Notes: generated by a model from the letters alone, not told the origin. A stretch of 64,000 nucleotides of DNA from JAOZTV01 sp965371805 (GCA_965371805.1 CBDUZW010000018.1:7397-71396); one strand, 5' to 3'; shown: positions 36,333 to 44,393, counted from the stretch's first letter. Translations and numbers: made by a program.

Positions 36333-37868
36333 CTATTTTATCCAGCGCAAACCAAAACTTATAGAAGGCATACCATATGAAATATGTGGAATATCAGACA
36401 TTGGAAGACTTACTCCACCAAGTAAAAAAGTATTTTTTGATAATTTATATCTAATCTTAAGGTCTATTTCAAGGGCAATATATTTTTTCTCATTAAATCC
36501 ATATGTTACATTTCCGCTATTAAATAAATTGTATTCATTAAAACCTGAAAGCTCTCCAATTTTTAATCCTAAATCAAGTCCCATTTTTTTTATAATATTA
36601 AAACCATAATTAAATGAAAGACCATAAAAATTCCGATCTTTTTCTGGAATTAGAGAAAAAAGGCTAATATATATACCGTTTTTTAATTTTATCCCGAGAT
36701 ATCCCATCCCCCCTACATTATTAGAGCCAAGGATATATAAGGTTCTTGATTCTATTCCAGCAAAAAATGAAATTTTCTTAAAATCATTTACCGTCACAAT
36801 TGGAATACCACCCCTGCTTCTAGTAAAAGATTTCTTTACTTTTCGAAATAAGTTCGTAGTTAAATTAAAGGTTTTACCTATTTCTAAATTGGCTTCCAAC
36901 ATATAGACCTTATCATTTCTAATATTAATAAATTTATATAAGCCTTTATTAAGACCAATAAATATTTTTGTCCCGGTAATTTTTGATAACTCCAAAACAA
37001 GTTTTTTATTTTTATCCCAGACAAAAACCTTCCCATGAAGTTCCTTACCTAATAAAAGTAAGGCGGAACTCTTCTTAACATCTGTCATGATAACATCTCC
37101 TGTTCCAGACATTTGAATATTATAGTTTGGATGCTGTGGCCCACTCAAAGAGCTCTCAGTTTGAGAAAGAGTTTCATTAAAAGCATATTGATAAACCTCA
37201 TTTAGGGTAACCTTTCCATCTTTACTCATATCTGCTGCTCCCCTGAGACCGGAGATCAAATTATGAGTAAAATATGAGCCTTTTATTTTGTCGGATTCCT
37301 GTGATGCTTCGTCAGAAGAGCTTGAAGTCATTATAGCATATCCCTTCATATTATTGGCTGTATCGATCATAAAAGGGCTCTTATATTTTCCACCTTTTTG
37401 TCTTATAAACGAACCTGAAGCACATGAATCCAGAATAGCTATTCTTACATCAACAGGTGTTTTATTAATTTTCTTGTTCAAAACTGCATAGGATATTTTT
37501 TCTTCTCCTAGAAGAATACTTTGATCATCTGAATGTCCCGAATAATAAAAAATTGTTTCAACCCTCTGAAATTTTAATTTTGCATGCTTAATTTTTTTTG
37601 AAAGTTCCTTTAAACTACTTAAAAATACTTTTTTTGTTGGATTCTTTAAAAAAAAAGTGTCATCATCAAAGACACCACCAATCTCTTTTAGAACCTTCAA
37701 AAAAGATGCTGCATCACTTATTGCGTACTGCAGTTTAATTCTATCAGACCCTCCATTATTGGCTCCAATTGCAAAAACAAATCTTTTAATAGATTTTTCC
37801 TTTTTTATATCTGCATTTAGAATAAAACTTAGTAAAACTAATATTATTATACAAGTTTTTTTCGTCAT
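36333..37868 (-). CDS. Caspase-family (C14) peptidase with C-terminal beta-rich domain
   Basis: 511 residues. A signal peptide (about 1-19) is followed by a caspase-like domain (about 28-265): FVFAIGANNGG start, catalytic His in IFYYSGHSDD (about 113), catalytic Cys in AILDSCASGSF (about 150). An EF-hand-like DMSKDGKVTLNEVYQYA segment lies near 222-238, as in many bacterial caspase proteins. Residues about 270-511 are beta-rich and end in FGLRWIK, resembling barrel strands. So the protease is exported, perhaps outer-membrane linked. Its ATG overlaps the stop of the anti-sigma gene (ATGA). The operon with an ECF sigma factor suggests stress- or cell-fate-type signalling, which is inference. 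Confidence 0.88.
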   Translation of the reverse strand: MTKKTCIIILVLLSFILNADIKKEKSIKRFVFAIGANNGGSDRIKLQYAISDAASFLKVLKEIGGVFDDDTFFLKNPTKKVFLSSLKELSKKIKHAKLKFQRVETIFYYSGHSDDQSILLGEEKISYAVLNKKINKTPVDVRIAILDSCASGSFIRQKGGKYKSPFMIDTANNMKGYAIMTSSSSDEASQESDKIKGSYFTHNLISGLRGAADMSKDGKVTLNEVYQYAFNETLSQTESSLSGPQHPNYNIQMSGTGDVIMTDVKKSSALLLLGKELHGKVFVWDKNKKLVLELSKITGTKIFIGLNKGLYKFINIRNDKVYMLEANLEIGKTFNLTTNLFRKVKKSFTRSRGGIPIVTVNDFKKISFFAGIESRTLYILGSNNVGGMGYLGIKLKNGIYISLFSLIPEKDRNFYGLSFNYGFNIIKKMGLDLGLKIGELSGFNEYNLFNSGNVTYGFNEKKYIALEIDLKIRYKLSKNTFLLGGVSLPMSDIPHISYGMPSISFGLRWIK

Positions 37869-38689
37869 TTTTTAACTCCTTTATTGAAAATCATTGAATA
37901 TTGATTTAAATCTTCTTCTAATTTTAGTTTGCTTTCATCTGATAAATTTTTAATCTTGAGAATGTTTTTTACATTTTTTATAAGTATTGACACATTTATT
38001 TCTCGATTTGAACTTATAAAATAAAATTTTTCAAACCCGGGAGTATCATCCAGTTCAAAAGCTCTGCTTAGAAAAGTCTTTTTTCTAATAATAAGTTTTG
38101 AACTGTTTTTTTCACTTATAGGATAATGTAAACTAATAAGTCCTTTACTGTCGACAGAAAAAATCACTCCATAACTATCTTTTCTGGAAAAATATGCAAG
38201 CTGTATTAGATCAGATGCCTTCAAAAGTGAACCTTTTGTTAATAGATCAACATCATCATTATTTTTCCGGTAAATCATCAATCTCGAATTGTGGTTATTT
38301 TCATTTACTACTCCTTTTACTCTATCAACAAAAGTGTTTTTTTCGTTTTTTAAATCAGAATTGTCTTCTCCAAACCAGAAAAACCCAATAAGAAATATTA
38401 GTAAAAAAGAAAAAGCATAAGCAATTCGTGCATTTAGAGAAAAGAGAATTGCTTTCTTTCTTTTTATTATTTTAGATTTATTATCTAATTTTCTAAATAC
38501 CTTTTGTTCAACAAGTTCAGAACTATATTGCTTTAAAATCAATTTGTTAGACTCTTCCAAGTTATTTAGCCTTTTTTGTAAATGCTGATCTTTGCTAATT
38601 ATTTTTTCGATTTCACTTTATTTTTCAGCGGGAAGTTCGTTTAATAAATATTTTTCCAAAAGTTCCGTTCTTATATTTTCTTTACCCAC
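37865..38689 (-). pseudogene. Anti-sigma factor interrupted by an in-frame TAA
   Basis: Reading from a GTG at 38689, six bases after AGGAGG inside the end of the sigma gene, gives 23 residues (ELLEKYLLNELPAEK), then TAA at 38618-38620, then the same frame continues (SEIEKIISKDQHLQKRLNN) into the 231-residue frame that starts at ATG 38560. Joined, it is a typical anti-sigma factor: N-terminal sigma-binding helices, one membrane helix (SFLLIFLIGFFWFG) and a DUF4384-like outer part (AFELDDTPGFEKFYFIS). A CAA to TAA change would explain it. Internal restart at 38560 might still make a membrane protein lacking part of the sigma-binding region. The end overlaps the caspase start. Confidence 0.8.
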
Positions 38690-39174
38690 AGATCGCCTCC
38701 TTCTTTAATTTTTTGCTTTAAATTTTTTAGTCTCAACCTTATTCCGGATTCGGAGAGACCTGTTTCCTTACTAATCTCTTTTAGAGTCATTCCATCCACA
38801 TAAGACATAACTGCAAGCTCTCTGGTAGATTTTCTGTCTCTAAAAAAAATCAATTCAATCATTTTTCTTAATAAGAATTCTTTTTCATTTTCTTCATAAA
38901 CAACAATTTTTTCCAATATGGAATTATCTGATACTAAACCACTGTTTGTATTTTTTCTAATTATATTCAGACATATATTAGTTGCCATTGTAAATAATAA
39001 ACTTGATGGATAATTATCCTTAATAGTTTTTTTGTTTATTAATAGATTTACAAATACATCATGCATCGCATCTAATGCTAAATCTTCTTCTTTTAATAAA
39101 AACCTGCACCTTCTTAAGATCATTGGTCCATATTTTTTATAATATACCTGAATATTTATATCATTATTTCTCAT
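38671..39174 (-). CDS. ECF-type RNA polymerase sigma factor
   Basis: 167 residues. Region 2 (about 8-75) shows YYKKYGPMILRRCRFLLKEE, LDAMHDVFVNLL and LLFTMATNICLNIIRK. Region 4 (about 110-160) holds the helix-turn-helix MTLKEISKETGLSESGIRLR. There is no extra domain. It would direct RNA polymerase to its own promoter and the genes downstream of it. It is the first gene of the minus-strand module that continues with the anti-sigma factor (19-nt overlap), the caspase protein and the barrel proteins. In an intact module the anti-sigma would hold it inactive; with that gene interrupted it may be always on. Confidence 0.92.
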   Translation of the reverse strand: MRNNDINIQVYYKKYGPMILRRCRFLLKEEDLALDAMHDVFVNLLINKKTIKDNYPSSLLFTMATNICLNIIRKNTNSGLVSDNSILEKIVVYEENEKEFLLRKMIELIFFRDRKSTRELAVMSYVDGMTLKEISKETGLSESGIRLRLKNLKQKIKEGGDLWVKKI

Positions 39175-39486
39175 TATTTATTTCCCTTTGTAAGTCATAA
39201 AGTCATAATGTTATAACACATTAGCTACAAAAAAGTGTCAATATTTTTTTAAAAACCGGTACAATTCTTCTTTAAATAAAACAATACTAATATGTAGGAA
39301 CTATTTAGAAAATCTTGACTGACACCAAAAATGATTTAATAAATAAAGTGTTAGTCCAAAAACTTGTATGAAGATTGTTTAAGTAAATCACAAGTAAAAA
39401 TCAAAAAAGACGTCTAATGAATTTAAGGGAATAAAAAATTGTATCCGATAGTTTACAAGAGTTCCCGAATACAATAAGGAGATGAA
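39175..39486 (-). other. 312-nt divergent intergenic region between the sigma gene and the EF-hand gene
   Basis: AT-rich, no ORF. It must hold promoters for both flanking genes. A REP-like GACTGACACCAAAAA lies at 39317-39331, the reverse complement of the GGTGCCAGTC motifs near 44.2-44.4 kb. TTGTATCCGATAGTTTAC near 39438 is a possible plus-strand promoter part. I could not assign a sigma-ECF site. Confidence 0.5.
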
Positions 39487-40053
39487 ATGAAAAAAGAAAT
39501 TAAAATGGTTTTTGGCATTTGGATTGTTTGTATGTTTTTAACAGGTACTTTAATTGCTCAACAGGGTCAGAGAAATAGGCAACAGCCAAAACCTCCATTA
39601 CTTACAGCTCTTGACACTGACGGAGATAGAACAATTTCTGCTTCAGAATTGAGTGATTCAACTCAATCATTAAAAACCCTGGATAAGAATAATGATGGAG
39701 TTTTAACCCGTGATGAACTTAGGCCTAAAAGAGGTAAACAAAATAGTGGAGCGAATAATAGAGAGTCGATGGAGGGGAAAAATATACAGAGAACGGATCG
39801 CTCAAATAGAAGTAGGTCAACGCGGAATAATAATCAGAATACTCAAACGAAAAGAAACAACAGGAGCAGAAACAAACCGCCATTATTTCTTGCACTGGAC
39901 TCTGATGGAGATAATAAGATTTCAGAAACAGAAATAGATAATGCTCAAAATGCATTAAGACAACTGGATACTAATGGAGATGGTCAACTAACTCGAGATG
40001 AGATTAGACCTAAAAATAGAATGCAGAATAAACAGAAAAATAGGCGTAAATAA
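39487..40053 (+). CDS. Secreted EF-hand protein (four calcium loops)
   Basis: 188 residues. A signal peptide (about 1-25, ending LIAQQ) is followed by two EF-hand pairs: DTDGDRTISASE and DKNNDGVLTRDE (about 40-80), then DSDGDNKISETE and DTNGDGQLTRDE (about 138-175). Each loop has the Asp/Asn positions and the closing Glu needed for calcium. Between them and at the end are Arg/Asn/Gln-rich linkers (RNRSRSTRNNNQ). AAGGAGAT precedes the ATG. It diverges from the sigma gene, so it may be controlled with that module. Proteins of this style are extracellular calcium binders of unclear role. Confidence 0.87.
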   Translation: MKKEIKMVFGIWIVCMFLTGTLIAQQGQRNRQQPKPPLLTALDTDGDRTISASELSDSTQSLKTLDKNNDGVLTRDELRPKRGKQNSGANNRESMEGKNIQRTDRSNRSRSTRNNNQNTQTKRNNRSRNKPPLFLALDSDGDNKISETEIDNAQNALRQLDTNGDGQLTRDEIRPKNRMQNKQKNRRK

Positions 40054-40126
40054 GAATTTAGGGGTCAGTTTAAAAAACTTTTCTTTACTTTTTTCTCTTG
40101 ATATGCTCTAATAATATTTATTAGGG

Positions 40127-40158
40127 ATGGCATTAAATGCTAAAAGATGAAAGAAGAA
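40127..40158 (+). repeat. Dispersed repeat type 2, copy 1
   Basis: ATGGCATTAAATGCTAAAAG and the next 12 bases match the copy at 42098-42129 at 28 of 32 positions. Each copy stands just upstream of a gene start (5 nt before the zinc-ribbon gene, 64 nt before the propeller gene) and is followed by GATGAA-rich sequence. Confidence 0.7.
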
Positions 40159-40162
40159 AGAA

Positions 40163-40588
40163 ATGAGTATTAAGATAAAAATAGGTAAATTATTTAATAA
40201 TGCATTGGGTTTGAGTATTATATTAGTTTCCGGAATACTTACAAAAATTTTTTATAATTTAGTCTCACCAAAAAATGGAAGTCTGGGTGGTTTTTTTTTA
40301 TTATTATTATCTTTTATTGTATTTTTTATATTCATCATTCTTGTTCATCTGTTTATAAATTATTTTTTAAAAATTTTACCAAAACTATCAACGATATTAG
40401 CAAAACTTAGAAAAAAGATGAAGCATATGAATTCTCCTGTTATAAAGAATGCTAAGATGTTAAGTGAGAACTCTGATAAAAGTGTAGATAATAGTATATT
40501 GCATTGTGATCAATGTGGAACTGAAATTTCAAATACTGTAAACTTTTGCCATCAATGCGGAAGCAAAATAAGCCTTCATAATTCATAA
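40163..40588 (+). CDS. Membrane protein with C-terminal zinc ribbon
   Basis: 141 residues. Two hydrophobic helices (about 15-32 and 43-72, LGGFFLLLLSFIVFFIFIIL) are followed by a basic stretch (KLRKKMKHMN) and a C-terminal zinc ribbon, HCDQCGTEISNTVNFCHQCG (two CxxC pairs, about 113-132). Such membrane-plus-ribbon proteins are common and usually unassigned. The start has only a weak purine-rich ribosome site formed by the upstream repeat. The 35-bp repeat begins on its last codon. No operon partner is evident. Confidence 0.68.
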   Translation: MSIKIKIGKLFNNALGLSIILVSGILTKIFYNLVSPKNGSLGGFFLLLLSFIVFFIFIILVHLFINYFLKILPKLSTILAKLRKKMKHMNSPVIKNAKMLSENSDKSVDNSILHCDQCGTEISNTVNFCHQCGSKISLHNS

Positions 40589-40621
40589 TTAACTTCGTAG
40601 GTCTCCACTTTGTTCCGGCTC
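40587..40621 (+). repeat. 35-bp dispersed repeat, copy A
   Basis: AATTAACTTCGTAGGTCTCC followed by the 15 bases ending CCGGCTC. It is identical to copies at 41947-41981 and 44252-44286, all in the same orientation, and is followed in each case by TTCATC/ATTCAT low-complexity sequence. Its GC content is higher than the surroundings. Confidence 0.92.
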
Positions 40622-40707
40622 TTAATTCATCCTTCATCCTTCACAATTCATTTATGCATTACTCAAGTTCTAGTTGACATTTGCATAATTTTACATATAA
40701 TAATATT

Positions 40708-41892
40708 ATGGTTACGAGAATAATAACTACTGAACTTCTTGATGTATCTAAACAATACCCGGTAGTTACAATACTGGGGCCAAGACAATCCGGGAAAACA
40801 ACTCTTACTAAAATGACATTTCCCAAACATGATTACTATTCTCTTGAAGATCCTGATGTATTAAAATTAATCAAAAGTGATCCAAGAGGATTTTTTAACA
40901 ACCTGAAAAAACAAACTATATTAGACGAAATACAAAATTTCCCTGAATTATTATCATATATACAAGGTATTGTAGATAAAAAAAATATAGCTGGACAATT
41001 TATATTAACCGGTAGTCACCAATTAGACCTTTTACAGGCAATTACTCAAAGCCTTGCAGGTAGGACTTCATTATTAACTTTATTACCTTTTACAATAGAA
41101 GAGATTAAATCTTATAAAAAAACTAATGATGCATATGAATATATTTTTAATGGAAGTTTTCCTGGAGTATATGATAGAAATTTAAATATAAGCAAATATT
41201 ATAGTAATTATATTCAAACCTATGTAGAGAGAGATATAAGAAAACTAATAAACTTAAAAAACCTGACACAGTTCCAAACATTTTTAAGACTTCTAGCAGG
41301 ACGAATAGGACAATTAATTAATTATAATTCATTAAGTAACGATATTGGGGTATCATCCACCACTATTAAAAACTGGATATCCATACTGCAGGCTTCCTAC
41401 ATAGTTTTTGAACTTCCGCCATTTCATGAAAATATAAAGAAGAGAGTAAAGAAATCATCAAAAATATATTTTTATGATACTGGAATAGTTTCGTATTTAC
41501 TTGGAATAAAGAACAAAGATCAGGCATTTAGAGATCCATTAAGAGGTGGTCTTTTTGAAAATTTTATTATTCTAGAAGTTTTAAAATTCTTTTTTAATTC
41601 AGGAATTCGGCCAGAGTTATATTTTTATAGAGATTCTAATAATGTGGAAGTAGATTTATTAATTAGAAATGGGAATTCAATACTTCCAATTGAAATAAAA
41701 TCTTCGGCTACATTTTCTGAAAAACTCACAAATTCTATAATAAAATTTAGGAAAAATACTGGAAAATATATAATAGACCAAGGTTTAATTATTTGTAATA
41801 TTGATAAAAAACTAAAATATAAAGATTATCACTATATCAACTTAATCAATAATAGTGACGTTTTACATTCATTCCTAAAAAATTATTTATAA
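40708..41892 (+). CDS. AAA-family ATPase with DUF4143 domain
   Basis: About 394 residues from the ATG at 40708; an earlier in-frame start at 40681 adds nine residues of no clear value, and neither has a good ribosome site. AAA_14 domain: Walker A LGPRQSGKTTL (about 22-32), TILDEIQNFPELLSYIQ with the Walker B acidic pair, and ILTGSHQLDLL. The second half is DUF4143 (YVERDIRKLINLKNLTQF, YNSLSNDIGVSSTTIKNWI, then YFYRDSNNVEVDLLI and LPIEIKSSATF, a nuclease-like fold element). These proteins are frequent, mobile and of unknown role. It lies between two copies of the 35-bp repeat, consistent with transfer. Confidence 0.9.
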   Translation: MVTRIITTELLDVSKQYPVVTILGPRQSGKTTLTKMTFPKHDYYSLEDPDVLKLIKSDPRGFFNNLKKQTILDEIQNFPELLSYIQGIVDKKNIAGQFILTGSHQLDLLQAITQSLAGRTSLLTLLPFTIEEIKSYKKTNDAYEYIFNGSFPGVYDRNLNISKYYSNYIQTYVERDIRKLINLKNLTQFQTFLRLLAGRIGQLINYNSLSNDIGVSSTTIKNWISILQASYIVFELPPFHENIKKRVKKSSKIYFYDTGIVSYLLGIKNKDQAFRDPLRGGLFENFIILEVLKFFFNSGIRPELYFYRDSNNVEVDLLIRNGNSILPIEIKSSATFSEKLTNSIIKFRKNTGKYIIDQGLIICNIDKKLKYKDYHYINLINNSDVLHSFLKNYL

Positions 41893-41946
41893 TTTTTAAT
41901 TTTTAATATTTTCTATTTTGTTCTTAATTCTTAATTCTAAATTTTT

Positions 41947-41981
41947 AATTAACTTCGTAGGTCTCCACTTTGTTCCGGCTC
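41947..41981 (+). repeat. 35-bp dispersed repeat, copy B
   Basis: Identical to copies at 40587 and 44252. It lies 55 nt downstream of the AAA/DUF4143 gene and precedes ATCATTCATAATTAATT low-complexity sequence. Confidence 0.92.
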
Positions 41982-42097
41982 ATCATTCATAATTAATTTA
42001 TATTTTGTTCTAAATTCATCATTCATAATTCATAATTCATAACTAATAATTTGTCCTATCTTTTTTTTTTAAAATATGATTTAATTAAATTTAAACA

Positions 42098-42129
42098 ATG
42101 GCACTAAATGCTGAAAGATGAAGGATGAA
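42098..42129 (+). repeat. Dispersed repeat type 2, copy 2
   Basis: ATGGCACTAAATGCTGAAAG plus 12 bases, 28 of 32 identical to 40127-40158. It lies upstream of the beta-propeller gene. Confidence 0.7.
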
Positions 42130-42193
42130 TTATAAATGTGGAATGCTGAATGATGAATTTTGAAAAAAAACATAACAAGGGACTAGTTCTCAT

Positions 42194-43315
42194 ATGAAAA
42201 AACTACATTTAATATTTCTTATTTTATTGACTGGTTTCTTATTTGGAACTGAGTTTAAAAACATTGATAAGCCTGATAAAGGAGAGTGGGATTTTAAGCT
42301 GTCTAAGGCCTGGGAAACAAGTGAGGCAGGCAAAGATATTCTGGCCCGGATAAGAGGAATAGAAATAGATAATAAAGGGAATGTCTTTATCTGGGAGAGT
42401 AAACAGTTGAAGATATTTGTCTATAATAGTGAAGGGAAATTTCTTTATAGTTTTGGTAAGAAGGGTGAAGGTCCAGGAGAGATTATGGATCAATGGGGAA
42501 GCAGTTTATTTCTGAGTAAAGATCATATTATCCTCCATGAGCGGAACACTGGCCGTATTAATTATTTTCAGTATAATGGGACTTTTTATAAGACCATAAA
42601 ATTACTTAAACTAAAATATAGTCATGCGATGAGGGGATACATTGACTCTGACAATTTGTTGTTTTTTCTTTCGGATACAATTTCAAATAGGAAGGAGAAT
42701 TTTGTAGGTGTTTTTAATCTAAAAGAGAGAAAATCAAAAAAAATCACTGATTATATTGAAGATAAACCCCTGGTTATAAATGATAAAGCGGTCGGTAATA
42801 TGACCTTATACAACCCTATTATTTCTGTTTTTATGATCTCTTCTCAAATTGAAGGTGATAAGGTTGTTTATGGTAGAAATAATATTTATAAAATCAGCAT
42901 ATTGGATCTGAAAACAAATAAAATTAACTTTTTCTCTATTTCAGGAAGAGAGGGAAAGGTTCTCAGTTTGAAGGCAAAAGAGAAAATGTTTAGTAGTTTT
43001 GACAAGCAAAAAAGAATGAAAAGGCTCTTAATTGAAAAATGTCCCGATAGATCGACTCTATTTAATAAGATAGAAATCGGAAACAATGGCTTGATCTATA
43101 TCTTTTTACCTCAATTAGGTGATAAGGGTTCATATGAGCTTGATATTTTTTCTCCTACCGGGAAATACTTATATCATGCTATGATATCGATCCCGTCTGA
43201 ATACAGTAATGTTCGCAATCTGACTTTCCATAAGGAGAGTGTTTTTTGCTCGGCAGAAGATGAAGAGGGAGAGGTAAAGCTGATAAAATTTAACATAAAA
43301 TCACCATATATTTAA
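42194..43315 (+). CDS. Secreted six-bladed beta-propeller protein
   Basis: 373 residues. A signal peptide (about 1-18, LIFLILLTGFLFGTEF) is followed by NHL/6-bladed-propeller type repeats: IRGIEIDNKGNVFIWESK, LKIFVYNSEGKFLYSFGKKG and EGPGEIM, the last being a signature of the '6-bladed beta-propeller' family common in Bacteroidetes-like genomes. The final blade reads IEIGNNGLIYIFLPQ, then LDIFSPTGKYLYH. Members are exported and probably bind ligands or proteins; the role is unknown. No lipobox is seen. It stands alone between repeat-rich gaps. Confidence 0.85.
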   Translation: MKKLHLIFLILLTGFLFGTEFKNIDKPDKGEWDFKLSKAWETSEAGKDILARIRGIEIDNKGNVFIWESKQLKIFVYNSEGKFLYSFGKKGEGPGEIMDQWGSSLFLSKDHIILHERNTGRINYFQYNGTFYKTIKLLKLKYSHAMRGYIDSDNLLFFLSDTISNRKENFVGVFNLKERKSKKITDYIEDKPLVINDKAVGNMTLYNPIISVFMISSQIEGDKVVYGRNNIYKISILDLKTNKINFFSISGREGKVLSLKAKEKMFSSFDKQKRMKRLLIEKCPDRSTLFNKIEIGNNGLIYIFLPQLGDKGSYELDIFSPTGKYLYHAMISIPSEYSNVRNLTFHKESVFCSAEDEEGEVKLIKFNIKSPYI

Positions 43316-43449
43316 ATAAGACAATGATTTATATACATATATTAGGAAATAATTTTAATGGTTTTAAAATCATCTTGATGATATATTAAATAATAAGAAT
43401 AATGTATAATTATATTATAAAAATAGGGGGGGATGCTTGGCAAAGGAGA

Positions 43450-43473
43450 ATATAAACACAATTGTGTTTATAT
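43450..43473. promoter_or_regulatory. Perfect 24-bp palindrome upstream of the VF530-like gene
   Basis: ATATAAACACAA followed directly by its exact reverse complement TTGTGTTTATAT. It lies 48 nt before the VF530-like start. With no loop and no T-run it looks more like a binding site for a dimeric regulator than a terminator. Confidence 0.6.
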
Positions 43474-43520
43474 ACAGGTTGTAGCCAATTAAAACAGAAC
43501 GGCTGCTACATATAATCACT

Positions 43521-43784
43521 TTGAAAAGTAAATTAACAATGACAGATACGGATAAATCGGGCAATGAACAAGCAAAGGACCTATTGCATGGTGTGAAGTT
43601 GATAGATATACTAGAGAAATTAGTTGCAGAATATGGATGGGAAAAACTTGGAATGAAGATCAATATCAAATGTTTCAATAACGACCCTTCTATTAAATCA
43701 AGTCTTAAGTTTTTAAGAAAAACACCATGGGCAAGAGATAAAGTGGAACAGCTATATTTGCATCGGATAAAATTTAATAAATAA
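43521..43784 (+). CDS. VF530-family DNA-binding protein (DUF2132)
   Basis: 87 residues from a TTG; an ATG at 43539 is equally possible, and neither has a clear ribosome site. Residues about 20-80 match the VF530/DUF2132 family: LHGVKLIDILEKLVAEYGW, INIKCFNNDPSIKSSLKFLR and KTPWARDKVEQLYL. The Vibrio fischeri protein of this family is a small double-strand DNA binder with an HTH-like fold; function beyond that is not known. Its 3' end overlaps the end of the convergent frameshifted gene by 11 bp. A 24-bp palindrome lies upstream. Confidence 0.9.
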   Translation: MKSKLTMTDTDKSGNEQAKDLLHGVKLIDILEKLVAEYGWEKLGMKINIKCFNNDPSIKSSLKFLRKTPWARDKVEQLYLHRIKFNK

Positions 43785-44108
43785 TTCTCTTTAGTCTTCT
43801 GTTTCTTTTAATCAGGAAGTGGATCTCACCTTTCATTTTATAAATTTTTCTCTGGTATTTTATAGATTTGCGCCGGCTCATTCTCTTGTAGTATAGTTTC
43901 CTTTTATATTTATCAATTTTACCTCGCAGTTTATATATCCTGCGATCATTCTTTCTGATTTTCTTATGTATTTTTTATAAGACCGGGAATGATAACGATG
44001 ACTGGAATTGGAAAAACGAAAGCCGGTATTGAATTGTGAAGCATCCATTTTTGCTGAAAACATAAAAAACATACTGCCGATAAAAATTAAACTTAAAATT
44101 CTTTTCAT
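43774..44108 (-). pseudogene. Small secreted basic protein broken by a frameshift
   Basis: A strong AGGAGGTT ribosome site precedes ATG 44108 and a signal peptide (KRILSLIFIGSMFFMFSAKM), then HRYHSRSYKKYIRK. The frame stops at 43878, but from about 43975 the neighbouring frame carries a regular Lys/Arg-rich helix (IRKNDRRIYKLRGKIDKYKR, then KSIKYQRKIYKMKGEIHFL) ending at TAA 43774-43776. One extra A in the A6 run near 43973-43978 would join both into one protein of about 110 residues. Either a real mutation, slippage, or a consensus error explains it. The annotator's 76-residue version is probably wrong after residue 46 or so. Family unknown. Confidence 0.7.
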
Positions 44109-44221
44109 TTTAACCTCCTATTCTTATACTGCATGTTTGATACCAAATATTTAAGGCTGTTTTGTCCTAAAAAAAGGACACGATACGTCTGGAGAAGTTT
44201 AAATCAGATAAAACTCAGAGT

Positions 44222-44383
44222 ATTTTTGGTGCCAGTCAAGTAAGCTTTCATAATTAACTTCGTAGGTCTCCACTTTGTTCCGGCTCATAATTCATCATTC
44301 ATCATTCATCATTCAGTATTCATCATTTTACTTTTGGTGCCAGTCCGATTTTTACTATTTAGACATTTGTCTGACACCAGATA
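44222..44383 (+). repeat. REP-like cluster and 35-bp repeat in the gap before the WG-repeat gene
   Basis: In order: ATTTTTGGTGCCAGTCAAG (44222), 35-bp repeat copy C (44252-44286), a run of ATTCATC units (to about 44327), TTTTGGTGCCAGTC (44334) and its inverted partner GTCTGACACCAGA (44371). The last two form a stem (TGGTGCCAG with CTGACACCA) around a 29-nt loop, like a pair of REP elements. No gene lies in 44109-44393. Confidence 0.8.
44252..44286 (+). repeat. 35-bp dispersed repeat, copy C
   Basis: Identical to copies at 40587 and 41947, with the same orientation and the same kind of ATTCATC tail. Confidence 0.92.
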
Positions 44384-44393
44384 ATATGGATTC

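Larger units (their letters stand above)
41893..42193 (+). other. 301-nt repeat-rich gap
   Basis: Holds copy B of the 35-bp repeat (41947-41981), ATTCATAATTCATAATTC low-complexity stretches (about 42021-42045), a T10 run (42061-42070), copy 2 of the type 2 repeat (42098-42129) and a partial echo of it, GAATGCTGAATGATGAA, at 42141-42157. No gene or terminator hairpin seen. Confidence 0.8.

Noticed and set aside
44287..44327. ATTCATC tandem units, possible CRISPR-like or VNTR array
   Set aside because: Units are 7 bp and continuous with no unique spacers; low-complexity sequence tied to the 35-bp repeats, not a CRISPR array.
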